48,345 nt of DNA from Streptomyces griseus. Lineage in GTDB: Bacteria > Actinomycetota > Actinomycetes > Streptomycetales > Streptomycetaceae. Below, piece by piece: positions 35,058-44,750 of this stretch. Both the position numbers and the translations under genes were made by a program. Under the pieces are notes generated by a model that saw only the letters and a list, made by a program, of their open reading frames with translations, had not been told where the DNA came from and searched no databases. How positions within the stretch are numbered: the stretch's first letter is position 1; each line of letters opens with the position of its first letter. Location: the NCBI RefSeq assembly GCF_900460065.1, contig NZ_UAVD01000020.1, positions 1-48,345 of the forward strand, written 5' to 3'.

Positions 35058-36551
35058 ATGACCACGATCGACTGGGACGCGGCTGCCGGATCCTTCGACG
35101 AGGAGCCCGACCACGGGCTCCTCGACCCCGCGGTGCGCGACGCCTGGGCCGGGCGGCTGGAGAGCTGGCTGCCCGGCACCCGCGCCGACGTGCTGGACCT
35201 GGGGTGCGGCACCGGCAGCCTCTCCCTGCTCGCCGCGGGCCAGGGCCACCGGGTCACCGCCGTCGACCGCTCGCCCCGCATGGCGGACCGGGCCCGCGCC
35301 AAGCTCGCGGGGACCGGCGCGGAGGTCCTCGTCGGGGACGCCGCCCGGCCCCCGGTCGGGGAGCGGGTGTTCGACGTGGTGGTGGCCCGGCACGTCGTGT
35401 GGCTGCTGCCCGACCCGGCGGCGGCCCTGAAGCACTGGTTCGGCCTGCTGAAGCCGGGCGGGCGGCTCGTTCTCGTCGAAGGGGTGTGGAACGGCACCGG
35501 CCTGTCCGCCACCGCGCTCACGGCCCTGCTCTCCGCGCACACCGAGCGCATCCACCACGAGGACCTGGCCCCCGACTCCCGGCTGTGGGGCAAGCGGGTC
35601 GACGACGAGCGCTACGCCCTGGTGGCCCGCGCGATGCCGCCGCACCGGCACACCGAGGTCGTCGACGTCCATCTGATCCTGCGGCGCGGACCGGACGTCC
35701 TGCTGGCCCGCCGCTCCGGCACCGGCTATGCGGACGGGCTGCTCCACATGCCCTCCGGCCACGCCGAGGACGGCGAGGACGTCCGCGAGTCGATGATCCG
35801 GGAGGCCGCGGAGGAGCTCGGCCTCGACCTGGAGCCCGAGGAGCTGAAGGTGGCCCTCGTGATGCAGCACCGGGGACCGGGCGGCGGGGCGCGCATGGGC
35901 TGGTTCTTCGTCGCGGAGCACGACCCGGCCCGTCCGCCGCGCAACGCGGAGCCGGAGAAGTGCTCGGAGCTGGACTGGTTCCCGCTGGCCGACCTGCCGG
36001 ACGACATGGTCGCGTACTGCCGGGCGGGCCTGGACGGCTACCGGGCGGGCGAGCACTTCATGATCCACTGGCACCGGGACGGGGAGCCGATCGCGTACGT
36101 CCCCGGCGGCGCCGGCCGCGCCGTCCCGCTGGCCGCCGCCGGGGAGACCACCGGGCTGGTGCACCACATCGAGCTGTGGGTGGCGGACCTGGCGGAGGCG
36201 GAGCGGGGTTGGGGCTGGCTGCTGGGCCGGCTCGGCCACGCCCCGTACCAGCGGTGGGCCCACGGCCGCAGCTGGCGGCGCGGTGAGACGTACGTCGTGG
36301 TGGAGCGGTCGCCCGAGCTGGCCGCCGGGGGGCACGACCGCCGCCGCCCCGGCCTCAACCACCTGGCGTTCCACGTCGCGGACCGGGCCGCCCTCGACAC
36401 CCTGGTCGCCGAGGCCCCGGCGTACGGCTGGCGGCTGCTGTTCCCCGACCGCCATCCGTACGCGGGCGGCGAGGGGCACTACGCCGCCTATCTGGAGGAC
36501 CCGGCGGGGTACGAGGTGGAGCTCGTCGCCGACTCGCGGCCCCGCCCCTGA
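35058..36551 (+). CDS. Methyltransferase-Nudix-VOC triple-domain fusion protein
   Basis: A 497-residue fusion. Residues 1-150 form a class I SAM-dependent methyltransferase (VLDLGCGTGS at 45-54, FDVVVARHVVWLL, LKPGGRLVLVEG). Residues about 190-340 form a Nudix hydrolase with a perfect Nudix box at 234-256 (GHAEDGEDVRESMIREAAEELGL, GX5EX7REUXEEXGU). Residues about 369-497 form a VOC (glyoxalase/bleomycin-resistance) domain (VHHIELWVADLAEAERGWGWLL, LNHLAFHVAD). The frame is open and continuous with no sign of frameshift. The joint function is unknown; one metabolite or antibiotic-like substrate handled by all three is possible. It is downstream of tctA with a 13-base gap, so it may be co-transcribed. 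Confidence 0.88.
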   Translation: MTTIDWDAAAGSFDEEPDHGLLDPAVRDAWAGRLESWLPGTRADVLDLGCGTGSLSLLAAGQGHRVTAVDRSPRMADRARAKLAGTGAEVLVGDAARPPVGERVFDVVVARHVVWLLPDPAAALKHWFGLLKPGGRLVLVEGVWNGTGLSATALTALLSAHTERIHHEDLAPDSRLWGKRVDDERYALVARAMPPHRHTEVVDVHLILRRGPDVLLARRSGTGYADGLLHMPSGHAEDGEDVRESMIREAAEELGLDLEPEELKVALVMQHRGPGGGARMGWFFVAEHDPARPPRNAEPEKCSELDWFPLADLPDDMVAYCRAGLDGYRAGEHFMIHWHRDGEPIAYVPGGAGRAVPLAAAGETTGLVHHIELWVADLAEAERGWGWLLGRLGHAPYQRWAHGRSWRRGETYVVVERSPELAAGGHDRRRPGLNHLAFHVADRAALDTLVAEAPAYGWRLLFPDRHPYAGGEGHYAAYLEDPAGYEVELVADSRPRP

Positions 36552-36594
36552 GCCGCCCGGCGGTCCGGGCGACCCCCGCGTCGGACGGGGCCGT

Positions 36595-37104
36595 TCAGCC
36601 GAGCAGGGCGGTCAGCCCCTCCGTCCGGGCCAGGCGTTCCAGGTCGTCCAGGGCCCGCTCCGCGGCCCCGGCAGCCACCGGATCGCGCCCGGCCAGACCG
36701 CTCTCTGCGAACTCGTCCTCGTCGAGCCGCAGGACCGTCGAACCGTCGGCCGAGACCCAGAGGTCCAGGTCGAGGTCCTCGACCGTCAGCACCCCGTCCG
36801 CGAGCACGGCGGGCCGGGTGATGTCGCAGTACCAGCCCTTGAGCAGGCCGTCGCCGGAGCGGACCTCCTTCACCGCGAACCACCGGTCCCGCCAGTAGTG
36901 CTCGGTGAGGACGTCGCCCGGCTCGAACCGGACGAAGCCGAAGTCCCGCGCCCCGGGAGCGGCCCACGGCGCCCGGACGGTGACGCGGACGCCGTCGTCC
37001 CGGACCAGCTCCGCCGGATACCGGATCTTGGTGCGGCCCGCCTTGGACAGGGCCACGACGAGGCCCCTCGTACGGGCCGCGCGGGGCTCAGAGGGTGCGG
37101 ACAT
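36595..37104 (-). CDS. DUF402 family protein
   Basis: A 169-residue protein with the DUF402 pattern: FVRFEPGDVLTEHYWRDRWFAVKEVRSGDGLLKGWYCDITRPAVLADGVLTVEDLDLDLWVSADG, then VLRLDEDEFAE. DUF402 proteins resemble nucleotide phosphatases (Ntdp/FomD type); conserved Asp, Tyr and Trp residues here fit that fold, but the substrate is not known. The ATG lies inside the end of the GNAT gene (17-base overlap), so the two are translationally coupled. Confidence 0.85.
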   Translation of the reverse strand: MSAPSEPRAARTRGLVVALSKAGRTKIRYPAELVRDDGVRVTVRAPWAAPGARDFGFVRFEPGDVLTEHYWRDRWFAVKEVRSGDGLLKGWYCDITRPAVLADGVLTVEDLDLDLWVSADGSTVLRLDEDEFAESGLAGRDPVAAGAAERALDDLERLARTEGLTALLG

Positions 37105-38005
37105 GGCGGACCTCCGTCGCGCAGACCCGGTAGCCGAACCACTGGTTGACGGCCAGCATCGGGGCGTTGCCGGTGTCGTTGGAGGTGTAGGCGTCCGTGT
37201 ACCCGGCGGCCCGGGCCCGGTGCAGCGAGTCGTTCTTCGCGAGCTTCGCCAGGCCGCGCCCCCGGAAGTCCCGCAGGGTGCCGGTCATGGCGCTCAGATA
37301 CGTCCGCTCGCCGTCGGTGGTGGCCGCGCTGAACGCCGCCACCTCCCCGTCGACCAGCACCACCGAGGTGAGCTCCTGGTCGAAGGCCGGGTGGCGCCAG
37401 ACGCTCGTCAGCCAGTCCGCGTAGTCGTCCAGCTCGGAGGTGATGTCGCCCGGTTCGTCGGCCGTCACCTCGGCGTCCGCCGCGAACAGCGGCCGGGGGT
37501 CGTCGGCGAAGGCGGAGCCGGGACGCAGCTCGACGCCGGCCGGGAGCTCCTGACGCGGCGGCAGGCCGCCGCCCGCCAGGTCCAGCCGCTGGAAGTGGGC
37601 CGACCGCTTGGGCTCGTAGCCCCGCCTACGGGCGAACTCCAGGCTCTCCGCGTCGTCCAGGACCCATGCGTACAGGACCGTGGCCCCGGCCCGGGCCAGG
37701 TGCTCCTCCGCCGTGCGCAGCAGCAGCGATCCCGCACCGCGGCGGGTGCGGCCGGGAAGCGTATGCGGGGTGAAGTACCCCTGTCCCGGCTCGGGGCTGT
37801 CGTGGGCGATGCCCGCCTGGGCCGTGCCGATGATCTCGCCGTCCTCCTCGGCGATCAGCAGCCGGTAGTGCTTGTCCGGATGGGCGTGCGTCAGGTCGTG
37901 GACGATCTGCTCGGGGGTGGCCACCATCCAGGGGACCGAGGCCCGGCGGGCCCGGGTCCAGGCTTCCGCGTCGGACGGGCGGAAATCGCGCACGATCACA
38001 GTCAT
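37088..38005 (-). CDS. GNAT acetyltransferase with two GNAT-like halves
   Basis: A 305-residue protein of two GNAT-type halves. The first (1-150) has LLIAEEDGEIIGTAQAGI and RTRRGAGSLLLRTAEEHLARAGATVLYAWVLDDAESLEFARRRGYE. The second has VVLVDGEVAAFSAATTDGERTYLSAMTGTLRDFRGRGLAKLAKNDSLHRARAAGYTDAYTSNDTGNAPMLAVNQWFGYRV, including the RGRGLA acetyl-CoA loop. The acceptor is unknown. The ATG at 38005 is chosen because the GNAT fold starts at once; the frame extends further upstream without support. It is divergent from the GntR gene by 70 bases and overlaps the DUF402 gene. Confidence 0.88.
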   Translation of the reverse strand: MTVIVRDFRPSDAEAWTRARRASVPWMVATPEQIVHDLTHAHPDKHYRLLIAEEDGEIIGTAQAGIAHDSPEPGQGYFTPHTLPGRTRRGAGSLLLRTAEEHLARAGATVLYAWVLDDAESLEFARRRGYEPKRSAHFQRLDLAGGGLPPRQELPAGVELRPGSAFADDPRPLFAADAEVTADEPGDITSELDDYADWLTSVWRHPAFDQELTSVVLVDGEVAAFSAATTDGERTYLSAMTGTLRDFRGRGLAKLAKNDSLHRARAAGYTDAYTSNDTGNAPMLAVNQWFGYRVCATEVRHVRTL

Positions 38006-38075
38006 GCGGTGGACCGTATGCGCAGCCGAGGCCCGAACGCCTCCCCTTTTTCCGCCGGTGGGGGAGAATCGGCGC

Positions 38076-38450
38076 GTGACAGACAAGATCGTCCTCGACC
38101 CGGACTCCGGCATCGCGCCGTACGAGCAACTGCGCGCCCAGCTCTCCGAACGGGCCCGCTCCGGCGCGCTGCCCGTCGGCCACCGGCTCCCGACCGTACG
38201 CGGCTTCGCCGAGGAGCTGGGCCTCGCCGCCAACACCGTCGCCAAGGCCTACCGGGCCCTGGAGGCGGACGGGGTGATCGAGACCCGGGGGCGCAACGGA
38301 ACGTTCGTCGCGGCCGCCGGGGGAGCGGCCGAACAGCGGGCCGCGACCGCCGCTCGGCTGTACGCGGAGACCGCCGGGCGGCTCGGTCTCACCCGGCAAC
38401 AGGCCCTGGCGCTGGCCGAGGACGCGGTCCGCGCCGCGTACGGGGACTGA
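38076..38450 (+). CDS. GntR-family (YtrA-like) transcription regulator
   Basis: A 124-residue protein with a GntR winged helix: PYEQLRAQLSERARSGALPVGHRLPTVRGFAEELGLAANTVAKAYRALEADGVIETRGRNGTFVA. The short helical C-terminus (about 45 residues) is typical of the YtrA subfamily, which lacks a ligand-binding domain. The GTG start is in the spacer shared with the divergent GNAT gene, which may be its target. Confidence 0.9.
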   Translation: MTDKIVLDPDSGIAPYEQLRAQLSERARSGALPVGHRLPTVRGFAEELGLAANTVAKAYRALEADGVIETRGRNGTFVAAAGGAAEQRAATAARLYAETAGRLGLTRQQALALAEDAVRAAYGD

Positions 38451-38477
38451 GCCCCCGGCCGCGATCGGGTACGGAGG

Positions 38478-39572
<1,095 letters not shown>

Positions 39573-39807
39573 GGCGCCCATGATCCGGTACCGGTCGCCC
39601 TCGTGCACCCGGGTTTCGGGGCTCGTGTGCCGGGCCGGCGACGGGCCCGGCGGCCGACGGGGCGACAGCCGGCCTTCGGGGAGCGCCCGTTGAACGGCCG
39701 GGGGCGGACGGAAGCACAGCACCCCTATTTTTGGCATGGACACTTCCAGAGCGGCGTACCTGCTGCTACTACGGAGTAGGCAGATATCCCCTGCTCAAGG
39801 AGGTCCC

Positions 39808-40611
39808 ATGAAAATGTCCAGACTCGTGGCGTTCTCGTCCTCTCTCCTGCTCGGCGCCGCCCTCGCCCTCACCGGCGCCGGGGTCGCGAACGCCGACTCG
39901 TCCGCCGCCGCCGTCGACTACGTCGCCCTCGGCGACTCGTACTCCTCCGGCGTCGGGGCCGGCAGCTACGACGGGTCCAGCTGCAAGCGCAGCAGCCGCG
40001 CCTACCCCGCCCTCTGGGCCGCCGCCAACTCCCCCTCGTCCTTCGACTTCGCCGCCTGCTCCGGCGCCAGGACCGGAGACGTCACGGGCGGTCAGCTCGG
40101 CAAGCTGAACGCCTCGACCGACCTCGTCTCCCTCTCCATCGGCGGCAACGACGCCGGGTTCGCCGACGTCATGACGACCTGTGTCCTCCAGTCCGAGGCC
40201 ACCTGCCTCAACCGGATCGCCACCGCCCGTGCCTACGTCGACTCCACACTGCCCGGCCGGCTCGACTCCGTGTACACGGCCATCCGCTCCAAGGCCCCCT
40301 CCGCGCACGTCGTCGTCCTCGGCTACCCCCGCTTCTACCAGCTCGGCGGCGGTTGCCTCGCCGGTCTGAGCGAGAAGGAGCGCTCCGCCATCAACGGGGC
40401 GTCCGACCACCTCAACACGGCCACCGCCAAGCGGGCGGCGGACCACGGCTTCACCTTCGGCGACGTCCGGACGACCTTCACCGGGCACGAGATCTGCTCC
40501 AGCAACGCCTGGCTGCACAGCGTCAACTGGCTCAACATCGGCGAGTCCTACCACCCCACCGCCGCCGGACAGTCGGGCGGCTACCTTCCCGTCCTCAGAT
40601 CCGCTCTCTGA
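39808..40611 (+). CDS. Secreted SGNH/GDSL esterase-lipase
   Basis: A 267-residue exported esterase of the Streptomyces GDSL lipase type (like the S. rimosus lipase). The signal peptide ends with GAGVANA. Block I is VALGDSYSSG (Ser nucleophile), followed by SIGGNDAGF (block III, Gly/Asn oxyanion) and the closing YHPTAAGQ (block V, Asp/His). Six cysteines (SCKRS, AACSG, TTCVL, ATCLN, GGCLA, EICSS) suit three disulfides. The ATG at 39808 has AAGGAGG upstream; an earlier in-frame ATG at 39736 lacks a signal peptide at its start. A CTACT-ACGG-AGTAG inverted repeat (39766-39779) lies just upstream. Confidence 0.92.
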   Translation: MKMSRLVAFSSSLLLGAALALTGAGVANADSSAAAVDYVALGDSYSSGVGAGSYDGSSCKRSSRAYPALWAAANSPSSFDFAACSGARTGDVTGGQLGKLNASTDLVSLSIGGNDAGFADVMTTCVLQSEATCLNRIATARAYVDSTLPGRLDSVYTAIRSKAPSAHVVVLGYPRFYQLGGGCLAGLSEKERSAINGASDHLNTATAKRAADHGFTFGDVRTTFTGHEICSSNAWLHSVNWLNIGESYHPTAAGQSGGYLPVLRSAL

Positions 40612-40650
40612 CCGGCGGCCCCGCGCTCGCGACCGAGCGTCCGGCCCTCC

Positions 40651-40685
40651 GCCGTCCCCCACGCGTCCCCCGCGCGGGGGACGGC
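40651..40685 (+). terminator. Hairpin terminator after the esterase gene
   Basis: The 10-base arm 40651-40660 pairs perfectly with 40676-40685. A nested 20-base palindrome (40664-40683) offers an alternative stem. Confidence 0.6.
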
Positions 40686-40877
40686 CCGGCGATCGCCCCG
40701 AACCGCGCGAACCGCTCGAACTGTCCGAAGTCGCCCTGGAATCGCGCGGGTTCGGTAACGAGGCGTCAACCTCCGTATATGTGTGCGTAATCCTGTGGCC
40801 GGGATACACGGGTGTCACCGCGGGACGATAGGGTTAACCTGCCCGGACCGGGTGCCCTCGTACGGGTGGGGAGTGAC

Positions 40878-41141
40878 ATGGAACAGATAACGGTGCGGAG
40901 CAGGCCGCGGGTGCCTGCCATCACATGCGGGAGCGGTGCGACCAGTACGCGCCTCGACCGCCATCTCGCGGTGCTCGGCGGCCCCGTCGTCCCGCAGCGC
41001 GAGTCGGCGGAAGCGACGCTGCTCATGCGTGAGCTGACCTCGCGTGATGCCGCGCACACCCGCCGGAGCAGGAGCGCCCGCGTGTCGCTCTTCGCGCCGT
41101 TGCGGCGACTGCGGCGCTCCCTCTTCGGCAGCCGCCGCTGA
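40878..41141 (+). CDS. Small conserved basic Streptomyces protein, function unknown
   Basis: An 87-residue protein with MEQITVRSRPRVPAITCGSGATSTRLDRHLAVLGGPVVPQRESAEATLLMRELTSRD and an Arg-rich end (LFAPLRRLRRSLFGSRR). I recall near-identical small proteins beside this esterase in other Streptomyces, which supports it as a real gene. There is no known domain, signal or membrane segment; the positive tail could bind nucleic acid or membrane. The ATG has a GGGGAG box about 6 bases upstream. A consensus -10 TAGGGT lies at 40829-40834. Confidence 0.7.
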   Translation: MEQITVRSRPRVPAITCGSGATSTRLDRHLAVLGGPVVPQRESAEATLLMRELTSRDAAHTRRSRSARVSLFAPLRRLRRSLFGSRR

Positions 41142-41185
41142 CCCACGGCGTCGCCCGTCGGGACCGGCCCGCCGCTCGGGACGGT

Positions 41186-42382
41186 TCAGACGATCACTCC
41201 GTCCCGGCGCAGCACCGATGCCTGCTCGTCCGTCATCCCCAGGGCTCGCAGCAGCGCATCGGTGTGCTCACCCAGCGCCGGTACGGCGCCCATCCGTGCC
41301 TCCTCGCTCCCCGGCAGCGTGATCGGCGGCAGCAGCGCCCGCAACGGCCCCACCGGTGTCCCCACCTCCCGCCACCGGTCCCGGGCCGCCAGCTGCGGAT
41401 GCGCCGCCACCCCGGCCACCGTGTTCAGCCGGGCACAGGCGATGCCCGCCGCATCGAGGCCGGCCAGCGCCTCCCGTCCCGTCAGGCCCGCCAGCGCCCG
41501 GCCCACCGCCTCGTCGGTCCGCTCCCGGTTCGCGGTCCGCGCCGCGTTCGTCGCGAAGTCCGGGTCATCGGCCAACTCGGGCCGCCCCAGCACCTGTTCC
41601 GCCAGCCGCCGCCACTCCCGGTCGTTCTGCACGGAGAGCAGCACCCGCTCCCCGTCGGCCGTCGCGTAGGCGTCGTACGGGGCGATCACCGAGTGCGCGA
41701 GTCCGGTACGCGCAGGAGGCGGGGCCCCGTGCATCCCCTGGTGCAGCGGGTGGCCCATCCACTCGGCCAGCGCGTCCAGCATCGAGACCTCCACCGGGCC
41801 GCCCAGCCCGGTGGTCGCCCGCCGCAGCAGCGCCGCGAGCACCCCGGAGAAGGCGTACATCGCCGCCGCGATGTCCGCCGCCGGAATCCCGGCCTTCACC
41901 GGCTGCTCCGCCGTCCCCGTCACCGCGACCAGACCCGCCTCGCACTGCACGAGCATGTCGTAGGCCCGTCTGTGCGCGTACGGCCCGTCCGCCCCGTAAC
42001 CGGAGATGTCGACCGCCACCAGGCGGGGGTGCGCCGCACAGAGCGAGGCGGCGTCGAGGCCCAGCCGGGCCGCCGCCCCCTGCGCCAGGTTCTGGACGAA
42101 CACATCGGCCCCGGCGACGAGTTCACGGACCACCGCGAGGCCGCGCGGGTCCTTCAGATCGACTGCGAGGGACTCCTTGCCGCGGTTGCACCAGACGAAG
42201 TGCGAGGCGAGTCCGCGCGCCGCCGCGTCGTAGCCGCGCGCGAAGTCGCCGCCGTCCGGGCGCTCCACCTTGATGACCCTGGCTCCGAGGTCGGCGAGCT
42301 GGCGGGTGGCGAAGGGAGCGGCGACGGCCTGTTCGACGGCCACCACGGTGACGCCGTCGAGGGGGAGCGGCAAGGTGTTCAT
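41186..42382 (-). CDS. CaiB/BaiF-type CoA-transferase (family III)
   Basis: A 398-residue type III CoA-transferase. Conserved segments are PLDGVTVVAVEQAVAAPFATRQLADLGARVIKVERPDGGDFARGYD, then SHFVWCNRGKESLAVDLKDPRGLAVVRELVAGADVFVQNLAQGAAARLGL, and GYGADGPYAHRRAYDMLVQCEAGLVAVTG. It transfers CoA between acids; no substrate can be read from the neighbours. It is transcribed alone on the minus strand, convergent with the small gene at 40878. Confidence 0.9.
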   Translation of the reverse strand: MNTLPLPLDGVTVVAVEQAVAAPFATRQLADLGARVIKVERPDGGDFARGYDAAARGLASHFVWCNRGKESLAVDLKDPRGLAVVRELVAGADVFVQNLAQGAAARLGLDAASLCAAHPRLVAVDISGYGADGPYAHRRAYDMLVQCEAGLVAVTGTAEQPVKAGIPAADIAAAMYAFSGVLAALLRRATTGLGGPVEVSMLDALAEWMGHPLHQGMHGAPPPARTGLAHSVIAPYDAYATADGERVLLSVQNDREWRRLAEQVLGRPELADDPDFATNAARTANRERTDEAVGRALAGLTGREALAGLDAAGIACARLNTVAGVAAHPQLAARDRWREVGTPVGPLRALLPPITLPGSEEARMGAVPALGEHTDALLRALGMTDEQASVLRRDGVIV

Positions 42383-42440
42383 GCCCCCGTGCTTACCCGG
42401 TGACCGTGGCTTTCGCCACTCCCTGTGGTCCGCACCGCCG

Positions 42441-43784
42441 CTACAGCAGCGCGAACTGTCCCTCCGGGCCCTCCTCCTGGTGCCCCAGCACCGACGCCGG
42501 ACGCCGTGCCGAGGGCGGCACCGGCAGCACCCCGGCCGCCCGCAGCTCGGCGGGACCGATCAGCGGACCCGCCTCCAGCGCGGTCCGCAGCTCCTCGCGG
42601 GGCCCCGCCGTACCGTCCAGCAGAGCGAGCACGGTGATGAGTTCGAGCAGCTCCGAGGTCCACTCCCGCGGCCAGTCGCGCGCACCGACCGCGTCGAGAC
42701 CGGCCGGGACGGTGCCGTCCGGCCCCCCGCCGGTCGCCGCCGCGGCCCGGCGCCCGAACCAGAGCTCCAGCACCCGCACCCCGCCCACCGTGAACTCCCA
42801 GGCCGCCGCGGGCACCGGTGAGATCCGGCCATCGCCGACGACCAGCGTCTCGTCCCCGGCCTCGTGGACCAGCACGGTCGGGCGGGCCGGGAGGGCCGCC
42901 CGCACATAGGGCCGGCGCCCGCCCGGCAGCCGGGGGCGTTCGCCGCCCCGGGCCCCGCGCGACTGGAGCCGCGTCAGCTCCCGCCCGAGCGCCACCCCCG
43001 CCGACCACACCGCCGGGTCCGCCGGCAACGGGACCCGGGGGCCGGTGGCGGAGGGCCGGGCGGCGGCCAGCACCCAGGCCAGCACCGCCTCCGGGGTGAA
43101 GGCGTCCGGCTCCGCCGCCCCGCCGAGCCGTCGGCGCAGCAGCTCCGTGAGCCCCGGAGCCAGGTTGGGCTCGGCGCCGCCGGGCCTGCGGTAGAGCGGC
43201 CTGATGCGGCCGGGCCGCCCGGCCGGGGAGTGCCCGTCGGGGAGCAGTGCGGTCACGGACAGGGCCGGCCCGGAATCCCCGGGGGCGGCGCTGTGTTCGA
43301 CGGCGAAGATCTGCCGCTCGTCGGCGACCCGCCACAGCTCCGGACGGGCCGCGTCGATCAGCCGGTGGTCGGGGAGCAGCCACTGTTCGTCGTAGGGGCC
43401 GTGGAGGATCCGTACGGGGTCGGGGCAGGGGCCCGGGGACCGGGCGAAGCGGCCCGTTCCGCCGGAGCGGCCGGGCAGGGCGGCGACCGAGGTGTCCGGC
43501 GTACGGGAACGGCTGGGGGCGAACAGCCGCTCCTGTTCGGCGGGGCCGGCGGTGGCCAGCCGTTCCCAGCGGGCCCGGAGCGCCTCGGGGTCGGGGCCGC
43601 TCACCCAGGCGCGGCCGGTCCGCAGCGGCCGTACGGACCACGGCATCAGCTCGTCCAGCGACAGGAGCCCGTCCGGCGAGGGGGGACCGCCCGGTGGCGG
43701 GGTCCCGTCACGCGGTGGGGGTGTCCCCGGCGGCGAGGACCGGGTGCCGTCGCCGCCGGCCGTCGCCGTCCCGTCCACTGCCAC
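42441..43784 (-). CDS. Type ISP restriction-modification specificity-domain-like protein (stand-alone)
   Basis: A 447-residue protein that resembles, by recall, proteins annotated as type ISP restriction/modification enzymes in Streptomyces: LMPWSVRPLRTGRAWVSGPDPEALRARWERLATAGPAEQERLFAPSRSRTPDTSVAALPG, then PDPVRILHGPYDEQWLLPDHRLIDAARPELWRVADERQIFAVEH, RIRPLYRRPGGAEPNLAPGL and GGVRVLELWFGRR. The motifs expected of the full enzyme (Mrr-type nuclease, helicase, SAM-dependent methyltransferase NPPY) are absent, so it matches only the C-terminal target-recognition part. The GTG at 43784 has a GGAGG box 7 bases upstream; the longer frame to 44222 is spurious. Its DNA role is unproven. Confidence 0.7.
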   Translation of the reverse strand: MAVDGTATAGGDGTRSSPPGTPPPRDGTPPPGGPPSPDGLLSLDELMPWSVRPLRTGRAWVSGPDPEALRARWERLATAGPAEQERLFAPSRSRTPDTSVAALPGRSGGTGRFARSPGPCPDPVRILHGPYDEQWLLPDHRLIDAARPELWRVADERQIFAVEHSAAPGDSGPALSVTALLPDGHSPAGRPGRIRPLYRRPGGAEPNLAPGLTELLRRRLGGAAEPDAFTPEAVLAWVLAAARPSATGPRVPLPADPAVWSAGVALGRELTRLQSRGARGGERPRLPGGRRPYVRAALPARPTVLVHEAGDETLVVGDGRISPVPAAAWEFTVGGVRVLELWFGRRAAAATGGGPDGTVPAGLDAVGARDWPREWTSELLELITVLALLDGTAGPREELRTALEAGPLIGPAELRAAGVLPVPPSARRPASVLGHQEEGPEGQFALL

Positions 43785-43855
43785 CCGCCGTCCTCCCCTG
43801 TCCGCCGTGCCCCTTTGCGCATCGTAACGGCGGGTGGCGTCCCCGTGGGGCGCGG

Positions 43856-44719
43856 TCAGTGGGCCTCCACCGTCACGGAGAAGGAGAACCGGTCGCCCCG
43901 GTAGCGGATCCGGGCCACGTCCACCGCGCGACCCTCCGCGTCGTACGTCACGCCCGTGTAGTGCAGGATCGGGCTGAGCAGCGGGACCTGGAGCAGCTCG
44001 GCGGTGACGGGGTCGGCGAGGCGCGCCTCCACCGTGTCGGTGATCCGGGAGATCCGCACGCCGACGACGTCGCGCAGGACCTTGGTCATCGGCCAGCGTT
44101 CGAGGTCGGCCACGTCGATCCGGGCGGCGATGTCGGGGCGGACCGCGTTCTCCGCCCAGTTGGTGGGCTCGTCGCTCTCTCCGTCGCGGCGCAGCCGCCG
44201 GTAGCAGGTCACCTCGGCGCACTCCGGGAAGAACTCGGCGAGATCACCGGGCACCGCCATCGGGCCGTGGCCGAGAATGGTCGTCGCCTCCCCGGACTGC
44301 TGGGCCACGATCGCGTCGACCGAGCCCAGCAGCCGGACCGGGGAGACCCGCCGGGCGCGCGGTTCGATGAACGTGCCGCGCCGCCGGTGGCGGCTGATCA
44401 GCCCCTCCGCCTCCAGCTCCTTGAGCGCCTGGCGCATCGTGAGCACGCTGACCCCGTAGTGCGCGGCGAGCTGCTCCTCGGTGGGCAGCCGGGCGGAGGC
44501 GTCCTGGGGCCGGCCCAGTATGGAGGCCCGCAGGGACTGGGAGACCTGGTACCAGAGAGGCAGCTTCCGGTTCAGGACGAGGGAGTCGGGGGCGAAGGCG
44601 GGCGGGGCCGGCGCCGGGACCGGCCGGGCGCCCGCACCGGCCCCGGCGTCCCCGTCGGCCGCGGTGTCCCGGCCGGACCCCGGCCTGCCCGCCCCGGATC
44701 TCTCCCGGCTCTGCGTCAT
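43856..44719 (-). CDS. GntR-family regulator (HutC/UTRA type)
   Basis: A 287-residue regulator. A low-complexity Gly/Ala/Pro N-terminus (1-45) precedes the GntR winged helix (LPLWYQVSQSLRASILGRPQDASARLPTEEQLAAHYGVSVLTMRQALKELEAEGLISRHRRRGTFI), and a UTRA ligand-binding domain follows (VRLLGSVDAIVAQQ... RRLRRDGE... LHYTGVTYDAEGRAVDVARIRYRGDRFSFSV). It begins 31 bases after the hmgA stop on the same strand, so it is co-transcribed with hmgA and probably represses it in response to an aromatic catabolite. Confidence 0.92.
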   Translation of the reverse strand: MTQSRERSGAGRPGSGRDTAADGDAGAGAGARPVPAPAPPAFAPDSLVLNRKLPLWYQVSQSLRASILGRPQDASARLPTEEQLAAHYGVSVLTMRQALKELEAEGLISRHRRRGTFIEPRARRVSPVRLLGSVDAIVAQQSGEATTILGHGPMAVPGDLAEFFPECAEVTCYRRLRRDGESDEPTNWAENAVRPDIAARIDVADLERWPMTKVLRDVVGVRISRITDTVEARLADPVTAELLQVPLLSPILHYTGVTYDAEGRAVDVARIRYRGDRFSFSVTVEAH

Positions 44720-44750
44720 GTCGTCCCCGTCCCCTCGGGCCCTCCGCCCG

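Noticed and set aside
32492..35593. A 1033-codon open frame on the minus strand across tctCBA
   Set aside because: It is antisense to three well-recognised transporter genes and has low-complexity composition; long antisense frames are usual in high-GC DNA.
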